From Fistulifera solaris (taxonomy: Eukaryota; Bacillariophyta; Bacillariophyceae; Naviculales; Stauroneidaceae): 64,000 nucleotides of DNA. Shown here one piece after another: positions 1 through 10,588 of the stretch. The notes below the pieces were generated by a model. The model was given only the letters and a program-made list of their open reading frames with translations. It was not told the DNA's origin and searched no databases. The stretch covers positions 682,001-746,000 of the forward strand of contig AP026137.1 of NCBI GenBank assembly GCA_030295235.1. The letters are read 5' to 3'. Made by a program: the position numbers and the translations under genes. Positions within the stretch are counted from its first letter, which is position 1. Every line of letters starts with the position of its first letter.

Positions 1-1888
1 AAAGCCGTCCACCGTAAAACGAGGATCCTCGGCACTACGGGGCAATTTGACCCGCGTACAACGCGATCGCGATCCTCTCTTCTATTATCAAGTCGAACAA
101 ATTCTGGGAATTGGGAGTATGGGAAGTGTTGTCAAAGTACGGAAACGGGAAGCCGTCGTTGGTGGCAGTGCTCGTCAGGATTTGCAATTTCATTATCGCA
201 AAGAGAAAGTGTTGAATCAGTGTTTCCGACTACCGCTGGTCGGTGGATTATTTCGTGTTTGTTTCAAAGGATTGTTACACTTTAAATCGAACGCCTATCA
301 TACGGAGGAAGAAGACGAAGCTTTCTTTGATAGTGGACATGTCAGTCACAACAGTCATGACACAACGCCCGACTATATCAATGCCTCCAGTCCGCGCAGC
401 AAAACCGACATGATGTACGCGATGAAATCCATTCATCTCAGTCGTGTCACCGACCAGCGATTCTTACAAGAACTCAAGAATGAAGTAGCTATACTGAGAG
501 ATCTTGATCATCCACACATTGTCAAAGCCATTGAAACGTTCGAACATCGCAATCAGTTGTTCATTATTATGGAACTCTGTTACGGCGGAGATCTGTATTC
601 GCGAGACCCGTATACTGAAGAGCACGCGGCCCGCATCACGAGCAGTATATTGTCGGCCATTGCGTACATGCACTCGAAAAATATTTTGCACCGGGATTTG
701 AAATACGAAAATGTCTTGTTCGTCAACCATAGTCCGCAAGCGGAAATCAAACTCATTGATTTTGGTCTGTCCGCGGCATTTGGGCATGATGAATTGACGG
801 ATGGTGTGGGAACTATGTGAGTGGAATTCCAATTGTCCTTGCTGTGTCCTGATGGAGCTGCTCTGACCCTTGTCTTGCTGCTATGACAGTTATACAATGG
901 CACCAGAGGTGTTAAAAGGGAAATACGGAAAACAGGCGGATGTATGGAGCGTTGGTGTGATTGCGTACGTTTCTTGAGTTTTGAGATGGAGCCGTCTATG
1001 CAATGCTTTGCTCACAAGACTTTCTTTTGCAGTTATATGTTGTTATCGAGTCAAATGCCTTTTTACGGAAAGAAGCGGCAACATATCGTTGAACAAATCA
1101 TGTCAGGGAAATTCGAATTCAATGGCCGACGGTGGAATCGCGTTTCGAATCAGGCAAAAGAATTTGTAGCCGACTTATTGGTCGTGGACCCAGCGGAGCG
1201 CTTGACGGCGGACCAGGCATTGTCGGCGGCATGGTTGAATCGCGGCTTTAGCGCTACTCTTCGAAGTCCGAGTGCGGATGAGTTTGAAGCTGCCCATCAA
1301 AGTATGGTGAACTATGCGAAGTATTCTAAGTTGAAGCAAGTGGCGTTAATGGTCATCGCTCATCGCTCAACTAGCGAAGAAATCGGCGTACTACGGAAAC
1401 TGTTTCAAAAGTATGACACGGAGGGACGTGGGCACGTGACCTATGAGCAATTCCGAAAAACAATTTTAGGTGCAGGTTATTCGGAAGACGCATGTCGGCA
1501 GATTTTTGACGCTGTGGTAAGTTCGTGACTCCAATATGTGATTAATAATAAGGCTAAAGAAGATATCTGACGATTTTCGGATGCCATGTACAAGGATCAA
1601 GACGGAAGTGGTTTGATTCGGTATACGGAATTCCTGGCTTCTACCATTGAAGCACAGGGTGCTATCGACGAACGTCGTTTAGCGGAGGCGTTTGACCGCC
1701 TCGACAGTGACGACTCTGGCTATATTACCGTAGAAAATTTGAAGGGCATTTTAGGCGATGACTTCCCAGATTCAGAAATTGAAGCTATATTGAAAGAATG
1801 TGCTAAAGATGGCAATGTATCGTACATGGATTTCCTGGCTCAATGGAGTACACAGAAAGAAACGAAAACGCCAAGATTTCTTGGCTGA
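1..1888 (+). CDS. Calcium-dependent protein kinase (CDPK), 5' end outside window
   Basis: A Ser/Thr kinase that would phosphorylate substrates in response to Ca2+. The frame is open from base 2, with no ATG before the kinase domain, so the N-terminus lies upstream. Seen: glycine loop GIGSMGSV, a ~65-residue insert before the AMK lysine, HRDLKYEN catalytic loop, DFGLS, and GTIYTMAPEV. Four EF-hands follow, with loops starting [24 protein letters not shown] and [12 protein letters not shown]; the fourth is shortened and probably cannot bind Ca2+. Introns 817-889 and 965-1032 are clean GT-AG. A third, starting at 1517, probably ends at 1562; the exon after it stays in frame only if the T4 run at 1574-1577 is one T longer. 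The large insert in the N-lobe is unusual for CDPKs. The family call is firm; the third junction is inferred. Confidence 0.9.
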
Positions 1889-2124
1889 CATCTCGAATCT
1901 AACGTATGACAGTGGGCATCCATTACCACAGACCCTGCTTACAGACGAAGCCACCAGAGCCGAGACGTCACCCACAAGCGTGGAAAAAACAGAATTGTAT
2001 GGTCCGGAAGGGGCAGCCCTCCAGCACGAAGGAGACCATGTATTCGCTGATGTATAACAAAAAGCTACAATTGTAACAGTAAACGATTATCAATCTCTTC
2101 ATTGTCGTTATCGTGCCGCATTTC

Positions 2125-3777
2125 TTATTGACGAACCCCGCACGTTGCTGTTGACTCGTCCGCTGGTAGGGACGGATCGAACCGGTGCATCAATTCACGC
2201 AAAGACCATGCTGCTCGAAATGCGCCCCCATGTGGCATCGTCCAAGCCCAAAAATACAAATCGACATTCGCTGCAGAAGCTGCTTGCAATTGATCTTCGT
2301 ACGATATTTGTAAAGTCCGAGTATCCCGGCACGAAAGCAAGACGGAATGATGAGTCGAGGCGGAAAACTCTCCGGAAACCAATCGAGCCGATGGTTCTTG
2401 CAGTGCACCTCGAAAGATCTGAGCCCACGTACTGCACGAACGCAACACCGTTTCGGCTTGCGGACTGGCACATCGAAATGCAGCATCATGGCCCGACACA
2501 GTACCATAGCATCGTCCTTCCCAAGCATGGTAATGATGCATATCCAAAACGGCCCATTCCTTTCGTTCGTTTTGTGTTGTTACAAGCTTCCACCAGTCGG
2601 CAATGATTTGCGTCGCGACAGGATGACGTCCCCCCGGATCGTCACCATCACCAGTTGTCAATGCCGGAACAAAGATCGATTCATGTACATTAACAATCAG
2701 ATCAATCCCTCGGCTTGGTAACGACGTCCGCCGAAATGCTTGTATCGCATCGCTCTGCCACCGCAAGACGCGCAAATGAGGTCCATCCGGGATGTTTACA
2801 AGCGACTCGTCGTTTAGATTATAATCCGGCACAAAGGATTTGCTATCTGGATTGTACGATCCCGGTCCAAACATACCCGCTAAATGAGCCGGTTCATTCA
2901 TGGGTGTGATTCCTCCCAGTCCATCGAATGCTTTGGGCTCCAACGATTCGACCCACGACAAAAAGTCCCGAAAGAGAGCCCGCCCCACGTCCTGATCATT
3001 CAAGGGGTCGTCGTATTTCCAAAACAGACATGGTCGAGGCCAAACGCCAGAAAACGTCCCGATGGAAGTACCGCCGGGATAGGTATGAATGTCGAGGACT
3101 GCTTTGAGTCCCCAACGATGACATTCTTTCAAAAATCGAACTACCAGTGGTTTGGGGACCGCCGGCCAATACACGGTCACATTTTCTTGGGCAAAGTACG
3201 GATCGATACAAGCAAACCGATCCAAAGTAATCTGACTGGATTTCGTCGTGGCAGGATCTTCGGATGTGAGACACCAACTCATCGGTACTCGTATTGATCG
3301 CATTCCCATGGCTTGCAACAGTGGCAGGTCGGCGACCACTCGATCGAAATAATAGTTCCGGTACGCATCAAACGCCCGGACCGCTGCCACCAGGCCCTGT
3401 GTTTCCATGAATTGCTGAAACAAATCCGTTTCGGAATGCCAGGTAATTTGGTTGACAAGAGGAGGAAAACAGCGCGCAGCCGTATCGTTTTGGGCCGTGG
3501 CCACTTCGACGGCGCCATCGTCTCCGACAAAGAAATAATCTTCCAACGACAACCAGGAAGCGAAATTGACACCGTGGGGGACTCTATGCTGTGTTTTTTG
3601 TAGTGAGTCTCCGTGATGAAGATAGCAACCCAAGGATATTATCAAGGTGACTACGGTGAAAGCAAGAATTATTGCTTTCTTTGAACATGAATCGTATTTA
3701 CAGTAATTGCGGCGTGTTTCGACATTGTCGTCTTCGTCAATCGAAGGAATCGCTGTGTATTGAGGTGACATTTGCAT
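2125..3777 (-). CDS. GH5-family beta-glucanase, type II membrane protein
   Basis: About 550 residues. Glycoside hydrolase family 5 fold of the exo-beta-1,3-glucanase type, so a likely role is trimming chrysolaminarin or other beta-1,3-glucans; substrate is inferred. Seen: VNFASWLSLED at the barrel start, RVPMSW, HTYPGG, the acid/base motif PMNEP (Glu near residue 292), and the nucleophile motif VSGEF (Glu near residue 468). One hydrophobic segment, ILAFTVVTLIISLGCYL (about residues 35-55), after a short acidic head predicts a type II anchor with the catalytic domain in the secretory lumen. I start at ATG 3777 (MQMSPQYTA); an ATG at 3771 is equally possible, and the longer upstream open frame lacks an ATG. 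The 3' end faces the kinase gene. A single exon; no breaks. Confidence 0.85.
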   Translation of the reverse strand: MQMSPQYTAIPSIDEDDNVETRRNYCKYDSCSKKAIILAFTVVTLIISLGCYLHHGDSLQKTQHRVPHGVNFASWLSLEDYFFVGDDGAVEVATAQNDTAARCFPPLVNQITWHSETDLFQQFMETQGLVAAVRAFDAYRNYYFDRVVADLPLLQAMGMRSIRVPMSWCLTSEDPATTKSSQITLDRFACIDPYFAQENVTVYWPAVPKPLVVRFLKECHRWGLKAVLDIHTYPGGTSIGTFSGVWPRPCLFWKYDDPLNDQDVGRALFRDFLSWVESLEPKAFDGLGGITPMNEPAHLAGMFGPGSYNPDSKSFVPDYNLNDESLVNIPDGPHLRVLRWQSDAIQAFRRTSLPSRGIDLIVNVHESIFVPALTTGDGDDPGGRHPVATQIIADWWKLVTTQNERKEWAVLDMHHYHAWEGRCYGTVSGHDAAFRCASPQAETVLRSCSTWAQIFRGALQEPSARLVSGEFSASTHHSVLLSCRDTRTLQISYEDQLQAASAANVDLYFWAWTMPHGGAFRAAWSLRELMHRFDPSLPADESTATCGVRQ

Positions 3778-3934
3778 TGATAATAGTACAAGAATAGAGA
3801 CAAAGATTGCAAAAAATGGAACGGAAAGAGAAGAATGAGGACAACACGATTTTGGATCTTTCGTCGCGATAAAAAACAAGTGCGCGGAAGAAAATCTTTT
3901 GGCGCAGTGTGAATGTAAGAGTAACTGTTGAGCT

Positions 3935-3994
3935 CATGACTGAAATGCAGTCTTGGCGAAATAAGGAAACACTTTGGGCCTATAGTAAACACGA
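3935..3994 (+). repeat. Dispersed CATGACTGAA hairpin block, copy 1
   Basis: Begins CATGACTGAAATGCAGTC, where GACTG pairs with CAGTC, and runs on through ACACTTTGGGCCTATAGTAA. The same order of words recurs at 61348-61402 and, on the other strand, at 58306-58365; shorter versions are at 4681, 32783 and 48394. It lies about 160 bp upstream of the GH5 start. Function unknown; either a small mobile element or a shared promoter element. Confidence 0.7.
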
Positions 3995-4252
3995 AAGACC
4001 GAGATCCGCAAGGCTTTTCATCATCATGAAGTGACCCTGCACATTGCACAATGCCGTTGAAGAATTTTTCGTTGATAAAACGACACATGATTCTTCAAAG
4101 GTTGCAGAAAAAACACATGGGAGATATAGTAGGGCTCGGGAGACTACAAATATTGATTCAGTTGATTCATGACTGTCAACCTTTATTTTCTTTTGTTTAT
4201 TGTTTATTTCCCAAACCTGCGCTCGTTCAAAAATTTTTGTAGACATTTCCTT

Positions 4253-4372
4253 GTACAGCAATTTTATGTAAGTTCCAGAAATTCTGGAAAGAATGCATTT
4301 GGTCACACAGAAAATCGGTGTGCCTGGTCCAGAAAAACTGGACCAGGTGTATTGTTTCATCATCAAACCCTA
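4253..4372 (+). repeat. Direct repeat, copy 1, with palindromic CCAGAAATTCTGG cores
   Basis: A ~120-bp block from GTACAGCAATTTTATG to CAAACCCTAC. It contains palindromic cores TTCCAGAAATTCTGGAA and GGTCCAGAAAAACTGGACC. It is repeated 225 bp downstream at 4478-4594. The core belongs to the same family as the minisatellites at 19.84-20.13 kb and 43.68-43.87 kb. Confidence 0.85.
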
Positions 4373-4477
4373 CCAGTTCAGAAGATATCCTGTTTTTTCT
4401 AGTCTGTAAAATAGAAAAATCATACAGATAATTTTTTGTGCTTCTTCCAGAATCTCTGGAGGCGGTGTATTTCATTG

Positions 4478-4594
4478 TACAGCAATTTTATGTAAGTTCC
4501 AGAAATTCTGGAATTCGTGCATTCGGGCATACAGAAAATCTGTGGGACTGGTCCAGAAATTCTGGACCAGGTGTATTTCAGTATCAAACCCTAC
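4478..4594 (+). repeat. Direct repeat, copy 2
   Basis: Second copy of the 4253-4372 block, with the same start and end words and two CCAGAAATTCTGG palindromes. Differences are scattered substitutions, so the duplication is not very recent. Confidence 0.85.
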
Positions 4595-5057
4595 ACAAGA
4601 AATTCTGTGTTTATAATCGTAGAAGACTTGATCTTGAATACAACACTGACTTCTTCAAGAGCTTGCAAAAGTAATTGATTCATGATTGAAATCCAGTCGT
4701 GGTCCGCAATATTCATTTCTCTATGAAAAGGACTGTCGTAGGGGTCTAATCTATTAACTAGCATTGAAGAAAAAGATCGATTATAGAGCAAACACATCTC
4801 TCCGAAACAGAAAATTTTCATGCTTCCGGGACTATAGAGTTCGTGGAAAAGCACGATATGAAATAATTGACGCTAAAAGAAAGAGAAAGGCGATGCACGT
4901 TCTTTTATAATCGTAGACAATGAAGTGGTCAAGCCCTTTCAGCAAAATTATAGCAAGACATTCATTTTCGGAATAGCTTAGTTACTAACAATTAATCTCT
5001 GACCTTTCCTTTTCGTCTCCCCACTACCTTGTTTCCGCCCACCTATTCCACCGTAAT

Positions 5058-6169
5058 TCATTCTTCAGCATACATAGAGACGGAGCCGTAATTCTTCGTT
5101 TCAATGTAAAAATGTTTGGTGTACAGGAATTGAATGATCGGTCGAAGCTTTTCGTGATTCGCCATGCCACGGTGCATGAGCCGATAATCGTACATGACAC
5201 TCTGTCCCGCACACAGAATGCCGTCCAAATCGGCCGCCAACCACTCCGCGGCCGGACCAAAGCCCACCAATTGACTGGTTTTGTGCGATCCCAAAAGAAT
5301 TGCGTGAATCCCACACCCGAATTCAGATCAATGAGAGGAAGAAACACGCAAAGCGCGTACGGTGGAGCGTGGCCTTGACCCGTTTCATCCGCTTCGGCGG
5401 CCATGTGACCTCCATCGCAATGCCAACCTTGATTTTGTGCGCCTGGTTTGGAATAGATAACATTGGCTTCGACTTTCCAGTTGCCTTGGCCAAAAATGTC
5501 CTGTATGAGATGCAACCATGGACCCGTCTCGAGGGCGACTTGACGCAAGGTCGACCATTGGTCGTCGCCAAAGATATCCACCCGTATATCGTAACGGAAT
5601 CCGGAACGACTACCGATTTCTTGAAATAAGAAATCACTATTTTGGTAATCAATGTCGGGATGATGTTTGGCAAAGTGATCTTCGACGTGTTGAATGAAAC
5701 GATACACCGTGTCTCGAATACAATCAAGACTCTGTTCATCGACGCGTGTATGGCAAACCAACAAACCATAGTCGTCAAAGCGTTGCTGATTGCTTTCCTT
5801 GTCGTTTGAATCCAAAAGCAGGTCCTCTGGGGTGTATCGCTTGTCCATTAAGGGTAAATAGCCAGGTGATTCGACCAAGACTTCCATCTCTATGTTTCTG
5901 TCGGCTAACGCATCCCGTAGAATAGTGAAAATGATATCATCTTCACCGAAACAGCAACGAAGGGAAACGGATATATCCAACGTCGTCGCATCTACAGTAC
6001 GGCATCGGTGCACTTTCCATTCGCGCCGATGGCAGGTGTGGGCTAAGTGTTGGGCCAATTTCTTGACAATTCCGTTTTCCTGAATGTTTATATTGGATAG
6101 CCGTATGACTTTCGTGGCTCTCTGCCAACTCTCATCATCACCTTCTTCGTCTGTGTGGTTGTGTTGCAT
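5058..6169 (-). CDS. Fe(II)/2-oxoglutarate oxygenase, phytanoyl-CoA dioxygenase-like
   Basis: About 370 residues. The double-stranded beta-helix core shows the metal-binding HCDGGH (His-x-Asp) and, further on, DYRLMHRGMANH with the distal His, followed by Arg for 2-oxoglutarate (EKLRPIIQF). These residues mark a phytanoyl-CoA hydroxylase-like oxygenase; the substrate cannot be told. Start ATG 6169 (MQHNHTDEEG), stop 5058-5060. The first ~300 residues and the last ~78 are in different frames. They meet at an A4 run on the + strand (5293-5296), where one more base gives a continuous TQFFLGSHKTSQ. I see no intron there. It is either a sequencing error or a real frameshift, and the conserved residues on both sides favour error. 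Confidence 0.75.
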
Positions 6170-6280
6170 GGATTTTGTTGTAAAGATTGCTACTTTGGAT
6201 TATTGTCAACAAGTAGTTAGCATGGACTTTGTTGATGTTTGATTTGCATTTTTAAAAATTTTGCGCACGTTGCGAATGTA

Positions 6281-6360
6281 AACTCCGGGTTCCTCCTCTG
6301 TCGATAAATTTCCTTACCAGGCCTACGTGAAAGGCACGTAGAATTTCGAAGCGTTGCATT
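6281..6360 (-). repeat. Dispersed CTACGT-hairpin repeat, copy 1
   Basis: Read on the minus strand: GCAACGCTTCGAA, then the hairpin CTACGTG-CCTTT-CACGTAG, then GGAAATTTATCGACAGAGG and AACCCGGAGTT. The same order occurs on the plus strand at 40.99 and 41.41 kb, 35 kb away. About 80 bp; no coding capacity. Confidence 0.85.
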
Positions 6361-6490
6361 TTTCGTGCGTTTTACGCTTTCGGGTTGCAATGGATGCCTT
6401 TATCGTTACTACAAAATTATTTGTTTTTGATGGTGAAGCCTTGCATGACATTCGTGATAAATAGACGTGAAAAAATGGTGTTGATCGAAT

Positions 6491-6562
6491 TAACTCCGGG
6501 TTCCCCCTCTATCGATAAATTTCCTCACCGCAGGCCAACGTGAAATAAGCACGTAGGAACAT
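6491..6562 (-). repeat. Dispersed CTACGT-hairpin repeat, copy 2
   Basis: A second copy in the same orientation as 6281-6360, 210 bp away: AACTCCGGGTTCCCCCTCT, ATCGATAAATTTCCTCACC and the CGTG/CACGTAG arms. More diverged, with arms less well paired. Confidence 0.8.
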
Positions 6563-6882
6563 GCCCGAGCAGACGAAAACAGCGGAGGCATAATAATGGG
6601 CAATAACCAAGCCACAAACCCTCGCCTTGACAACTCTTAGCTATTCATGTGAAACAAGGAAAAGCAACTGGATGCTTGCTACATCATAGTGAGACCAAAT
6701 AAAAATTCAATAGAACAGCAGCTTGCATTGCGCTGTAAACCGAAACAAGCTAGAGATCGCCACCCATAGAACAAGAAGTGAGATTGGGACATTTTACCCG
6801 AAATCTTTGGTTTGACCAGAATTTGACGTTAAAATCTTCGAAAAGAGCAACCAACGTAAAAGATTCTTTTTAGACAAGAACG

Positions 6883-9800
6883 ATGAACTTTGTGCGAGGC
6901 TCCATGGGGCAGCGCAATCAAAACTACGACGCCCCAGCCACAACTTACCGGAGCAGTCATTCGACACCGCAAACTGCATCTATCCGCGATGACACTATGA
7001 ATCCGAACAAAATGGAAGCACCACAAAGTATTCGACGAACACGCTGTCCATTCCTCTTCGATCACAACGCACGTAGACTCTATCTGTTACAAATTCTCAA
7101 TCTGCACGTCTGGAAAGCATTTATGATTTGCTTTACCACCATTTTGTTGTTTGGGGCCCAAATCCGCGACTTGTTTTTCCCAAAGAGTGCCGATTTGGCT
7201 GTCGACATTGTCTTTCTGATTGTTGTTTGTTTCTTTTGGGTGGATACTTTGTTTCGCATGGATTGTGAAACCAACTACTTTCGTTTCTATCTGTTCAGTT
7301 CGTTCGGATACTCCAGCGGAAGGACCGTGCCGCCGCGGATTTCGGACGTGCGGGACGTGGATCCATCCGTCGGATATTGTTGTGGACGACCGTTTCATAT
7401 CGGTTCCTTTTTATTCTGGTGTGACATTATTTCTACTGTGGCTCTTTTACGTGAGATTACGTTATTGGACCCGACCGGTATTTTTGATGAAGCACGGATT
7501 GAGATCCGCTTGGATCAATTCGGTATGCCACTGGACGTAAGTAACGAAGAAAGTGCAATCTATTTCCAAGACACGACACGAACTCACCGCACAATGATGA
7601 ATAGGTTTCTGGTCTTGGTCACGTCAATGAAGCATCTCCACTCGAATACAACGCTTGGGACTTGCTCGCCATCATCGGAAAGACGGCACGGGTGGCTCGC
7701 TTTATCCGATCGTCCACCGCCGTCAAATTAGCTTCGCGTATCAATTGGTTCAAAATATCGAATGCTATCAATCCATTGACTTGGTGCTGTCGAAGGAAAG
7801 CCGCGCCCACCGACGTCAAGGTGAATAAACGAGTGGACATTCTGGATCGACGCGCTTCCTGGACACAAGCCATCCTTCAAACGCAAATGCAACAACGCCC
7901 CATAACCGCCGAATCCACCAGTCTTCGTGGGGGATTAACGAAAGTGCTGCGCACACTCGGGATTCGAAAAGATAATAAACACGAATTCCACCGACAAATG
8001 GCTGCCACGAAAATTCAACGTGCGTGGCGTCGGTGCCGTGCGATGAACAACGTCGATCCAGAGGGTCACGAGAATCATGGTTACGATGACATGGCGTGGA
8101 AAGGAAGGGGAGCTTCCAGTGCTACACGCATTTCCAAAAAAATCAAATACGGGACGCAGTGGCACGTCTACAAATGGGACTGTCTCGGATCCAGTGAATC
8201 GTGGATCCGAACGCATTTCGGATCGCCGAATACGGAACGAGTCGCAAGTCGGTACAGCCATGCGTCAATTGACGGGACAGCGTGTGGCGATCGGTATCAT
8301 CGTGGCCCTTGTGATTACGGTACTATTAACGTACCAAGAAATTAGTGCGGTTGCAGCTACAACGATGATTGTCTTGCACTCCCAAACCGCAAATGCGTTA
8401 TTTGCCGAAAAAGCGCTATATGCTGCAAAATCTAGCTCCGTTGACAATTTATTCAAATATTATTTGGCCAACGGGCAAATGGTTGAATTTCCTTTGAACG
8501 ACGGCGATGTTGATCCGGCTAATTTGAGGGATTCTGAAACGTTGCGCATTACCGTCACAGATACTGCGGGTAACATGACCGTGGGGCTGCTCTCAATACG
8601 TGATGAGATACGCGAACAAGCAGTGGTGTCCATTTTGGCCACTATATTTGTTTTGCTTGTGTGGTTCTTTGGTGTGACATCGTTTGCCGGACCAGTCATG
8701 ATTCTTGTTGTTATCCCCATCGAAAGAATGGTGCGATTGCTGACCATGCTCATGTTGGATCCACTGGGTTATCAAAATACATCGCGTTACAAGCGATTTG
8801 TAGCAGAGGAAGATGAAATCACCAAAAATACGCACTGGACGAAGGAAGTTTTAAAAGGCATGGAGACATCATTTTTGATGTCAACCATTCTTCGTATCGG
8901 TAGTCTGATGAAGGTCGGCTTTGGAAGCGCGGGTGTAGAAATCATTCGTCGCAACTTAGAAAGAGGCCAAAATAAAAATTCTGTCATGCTCAGCAATCAG
9001 GGTTCCACCGTGTCGTGCATCTTTCTCTTTTCTGATATTCGTCAGTTTACGGATGCCACAGAATGCTTACAAGAAGAAGTGTTTGTCTTTACAAACCGTA
9101 TTGCTGCAGTAGTGCATTCCATTTGCCACTCCTATGGCGGTTCTGCGAACAAGAACATAGGTGATGCCTTCTTGCTAAGCTGGATTCTCGATGAAGATAC
9201 GGGGCAATCGAGTGAGCTATATCCTGGAAGATCAGAAAAGTTTTCTGCGAAACACAATCAAGCTGATAAAGCTCTCTTGTCGGTCGTGAAAATTTGCATG
9301 GCTTTATATCATGACGATTACTATGTTGAGACAATGAGTTCCTACGCCCGAGACGCGCTCTTAGCCAAAATAGCGACGCGAAAAACGAAAGGTCCCATTG
9401 TACAAATGGGTTTTGGCTTACATGCCGGAACGGCTGTTCAAGGTGCAATCGGTTCTACCCGCAAGATCGATGCCACCTATGTATCCGAAGCGGTAGAAAG
9501 AGCCGAATTTCTGGAGTCATCCACGAAAAAGTATGGACTAAAGATGTTAATGTCAGACGCCTTTCACAAACTCTTAACCCCAAACCAACGCCGCCGCTGT
9601 CGAAAGATCGATCAAATTATCATTCGCAATGACGACGATGATGATGAGGAATCTGAGTTACCTGAGGGAGACATTGTCGAGTTGCTGACTTTCGATATGG
9701 ACATTGACGCACTTTGGGTAGATGCCAAGCAAGGAGCAAAGGCGCCAAAGTCCGACGCGGACTCCGAAGCAGGAAGTGATAGAGGATCTAAGCGCGATAT

Positions 9801-10272
9801 CTTCAGTAAAAGCTCCCAAGGCCTCCGACAAGCTTCCGGTGCATTAATGAAACGTCGACGAAGCATTATCATGGGAATTGGTGGCGGGAAAGACTTTGGA
9901 AGCGATGAACTCAGTGACGGTGGGCTTACCCCGGGTCTGGGTGGTGTTCAGCTTCCAACAGAACAAGAGAAAGAAGCATTCAAACCACCAGAGTTAGTGC
10001 TTCCAACGGGCCCTGCTTTGTACAATCCAAGTGTGTGGACTGATCCTGTTATGAAGAAAATGAGAAAGGAATTCACCGATGGTCTATTCTTCCAGAATTT
10101 CAACAATGGGCTGCAAGCATATTATAGCAAGGACTGGGACTATGCCAAGCAATGTTTTGCGAACGTCTTGGATCGCTACGAAGATGGCCCGTCAAGATAT
10201 TTCTTTGAGGAAATTAAGAAACACAACGGAGTACCACCTCGGAATTTTTTGCCTTATGGTGTCAGCGACTAG
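6883..10272 (+). CDS. Class III adenylate/guanylate cyclase with channel-like N-terminal membrane domain
   Basis: Makes cAMP or cGMP at a membrane. Exons 6883-7536, 7605-8064 and 8120-10272; the first intron is clean, the second (55 nt) is my choice because it keeps frame (DPE/VLHAF). The N-terminal ~280 residues resemble a voltage-sensor module: hydrophobic helices (KAFMICFTTILLFG, VDIVFLIVVCFFWVDTLF), then LLAIIGKTARVARFIR with regularly spaced Arg like S4. An IQ motif (ATKIQRAWRRC) suggests calmodulin binding. Two more membrane helices flank a ~100-residue extracytoplasmic loop. The catalytic domain shows FLFSDIRQFTD and KNIGDAF (the two metal Asp), GLHAGTAVQGAIGS, and SEAVERAE with the catalytic Arg. 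Substrate choice cannot be read. The acidic C-terminal tail is of low complexity. Related channel-cyclase fusions are known in protists. Confidence 0.85.
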
Positions 10273-10588
10273 AGAGTTTTAGTGTTCGGAATCTTGTAAG
10301 GTACTGTACTTTCCTGCGACTTGTGCGCGATCAACCGTGAAGGATTGCAATCCACTCAGCACTCGCCCTAGCTGAACATAAATGTCGTGGTGCCAGCAAA
10401 GAGCACGTCATTACAACAGTGCTGCGAATTTTTTTAAACCTTTGACAGTACTTTCTACTTGATAGCTGAGATTAGGATTTTCTGGTTGTAACAAAAATGA
10501 AGCTTCAATCGTTTCAAAGATGATGTTGCTCATAAAACACGAGTAATCCTACAATAAAACGAAACATTGTCCTTACTTTCGATTGCTT
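10273..10588. other. Intergenic, nothing recognised
   Basis: 316 bp between two same-strand genes; AT-rich toward its 3' end (ACAATAAAACG), fitting a promoter. No RNA or repeat found. Confidence 0.5.

Larger units (their letters stand above)
3778..5057. other. Intergenic, repeat-bearing
   Basis: No protein gene is supportable in this 1.3 kb between the GH5 gene start and the 3' end of the oxygenase. It holds the CATGACTGAA block (3935-3994), a weaker related block at 4681-4710, and the two direct repeats at 4253-4372 and 4478-4594. Confidence 0.7.
6170..6882. other. Intergenic region, probable shared promoter
   Basis: Divergent gap between the oxygenase and cyclase starts. Apart from two copies of the CTACGT hairpin repeat (6281-6360, 6491-6562) I see no gene or RNA. 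Confidence 0.6.
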
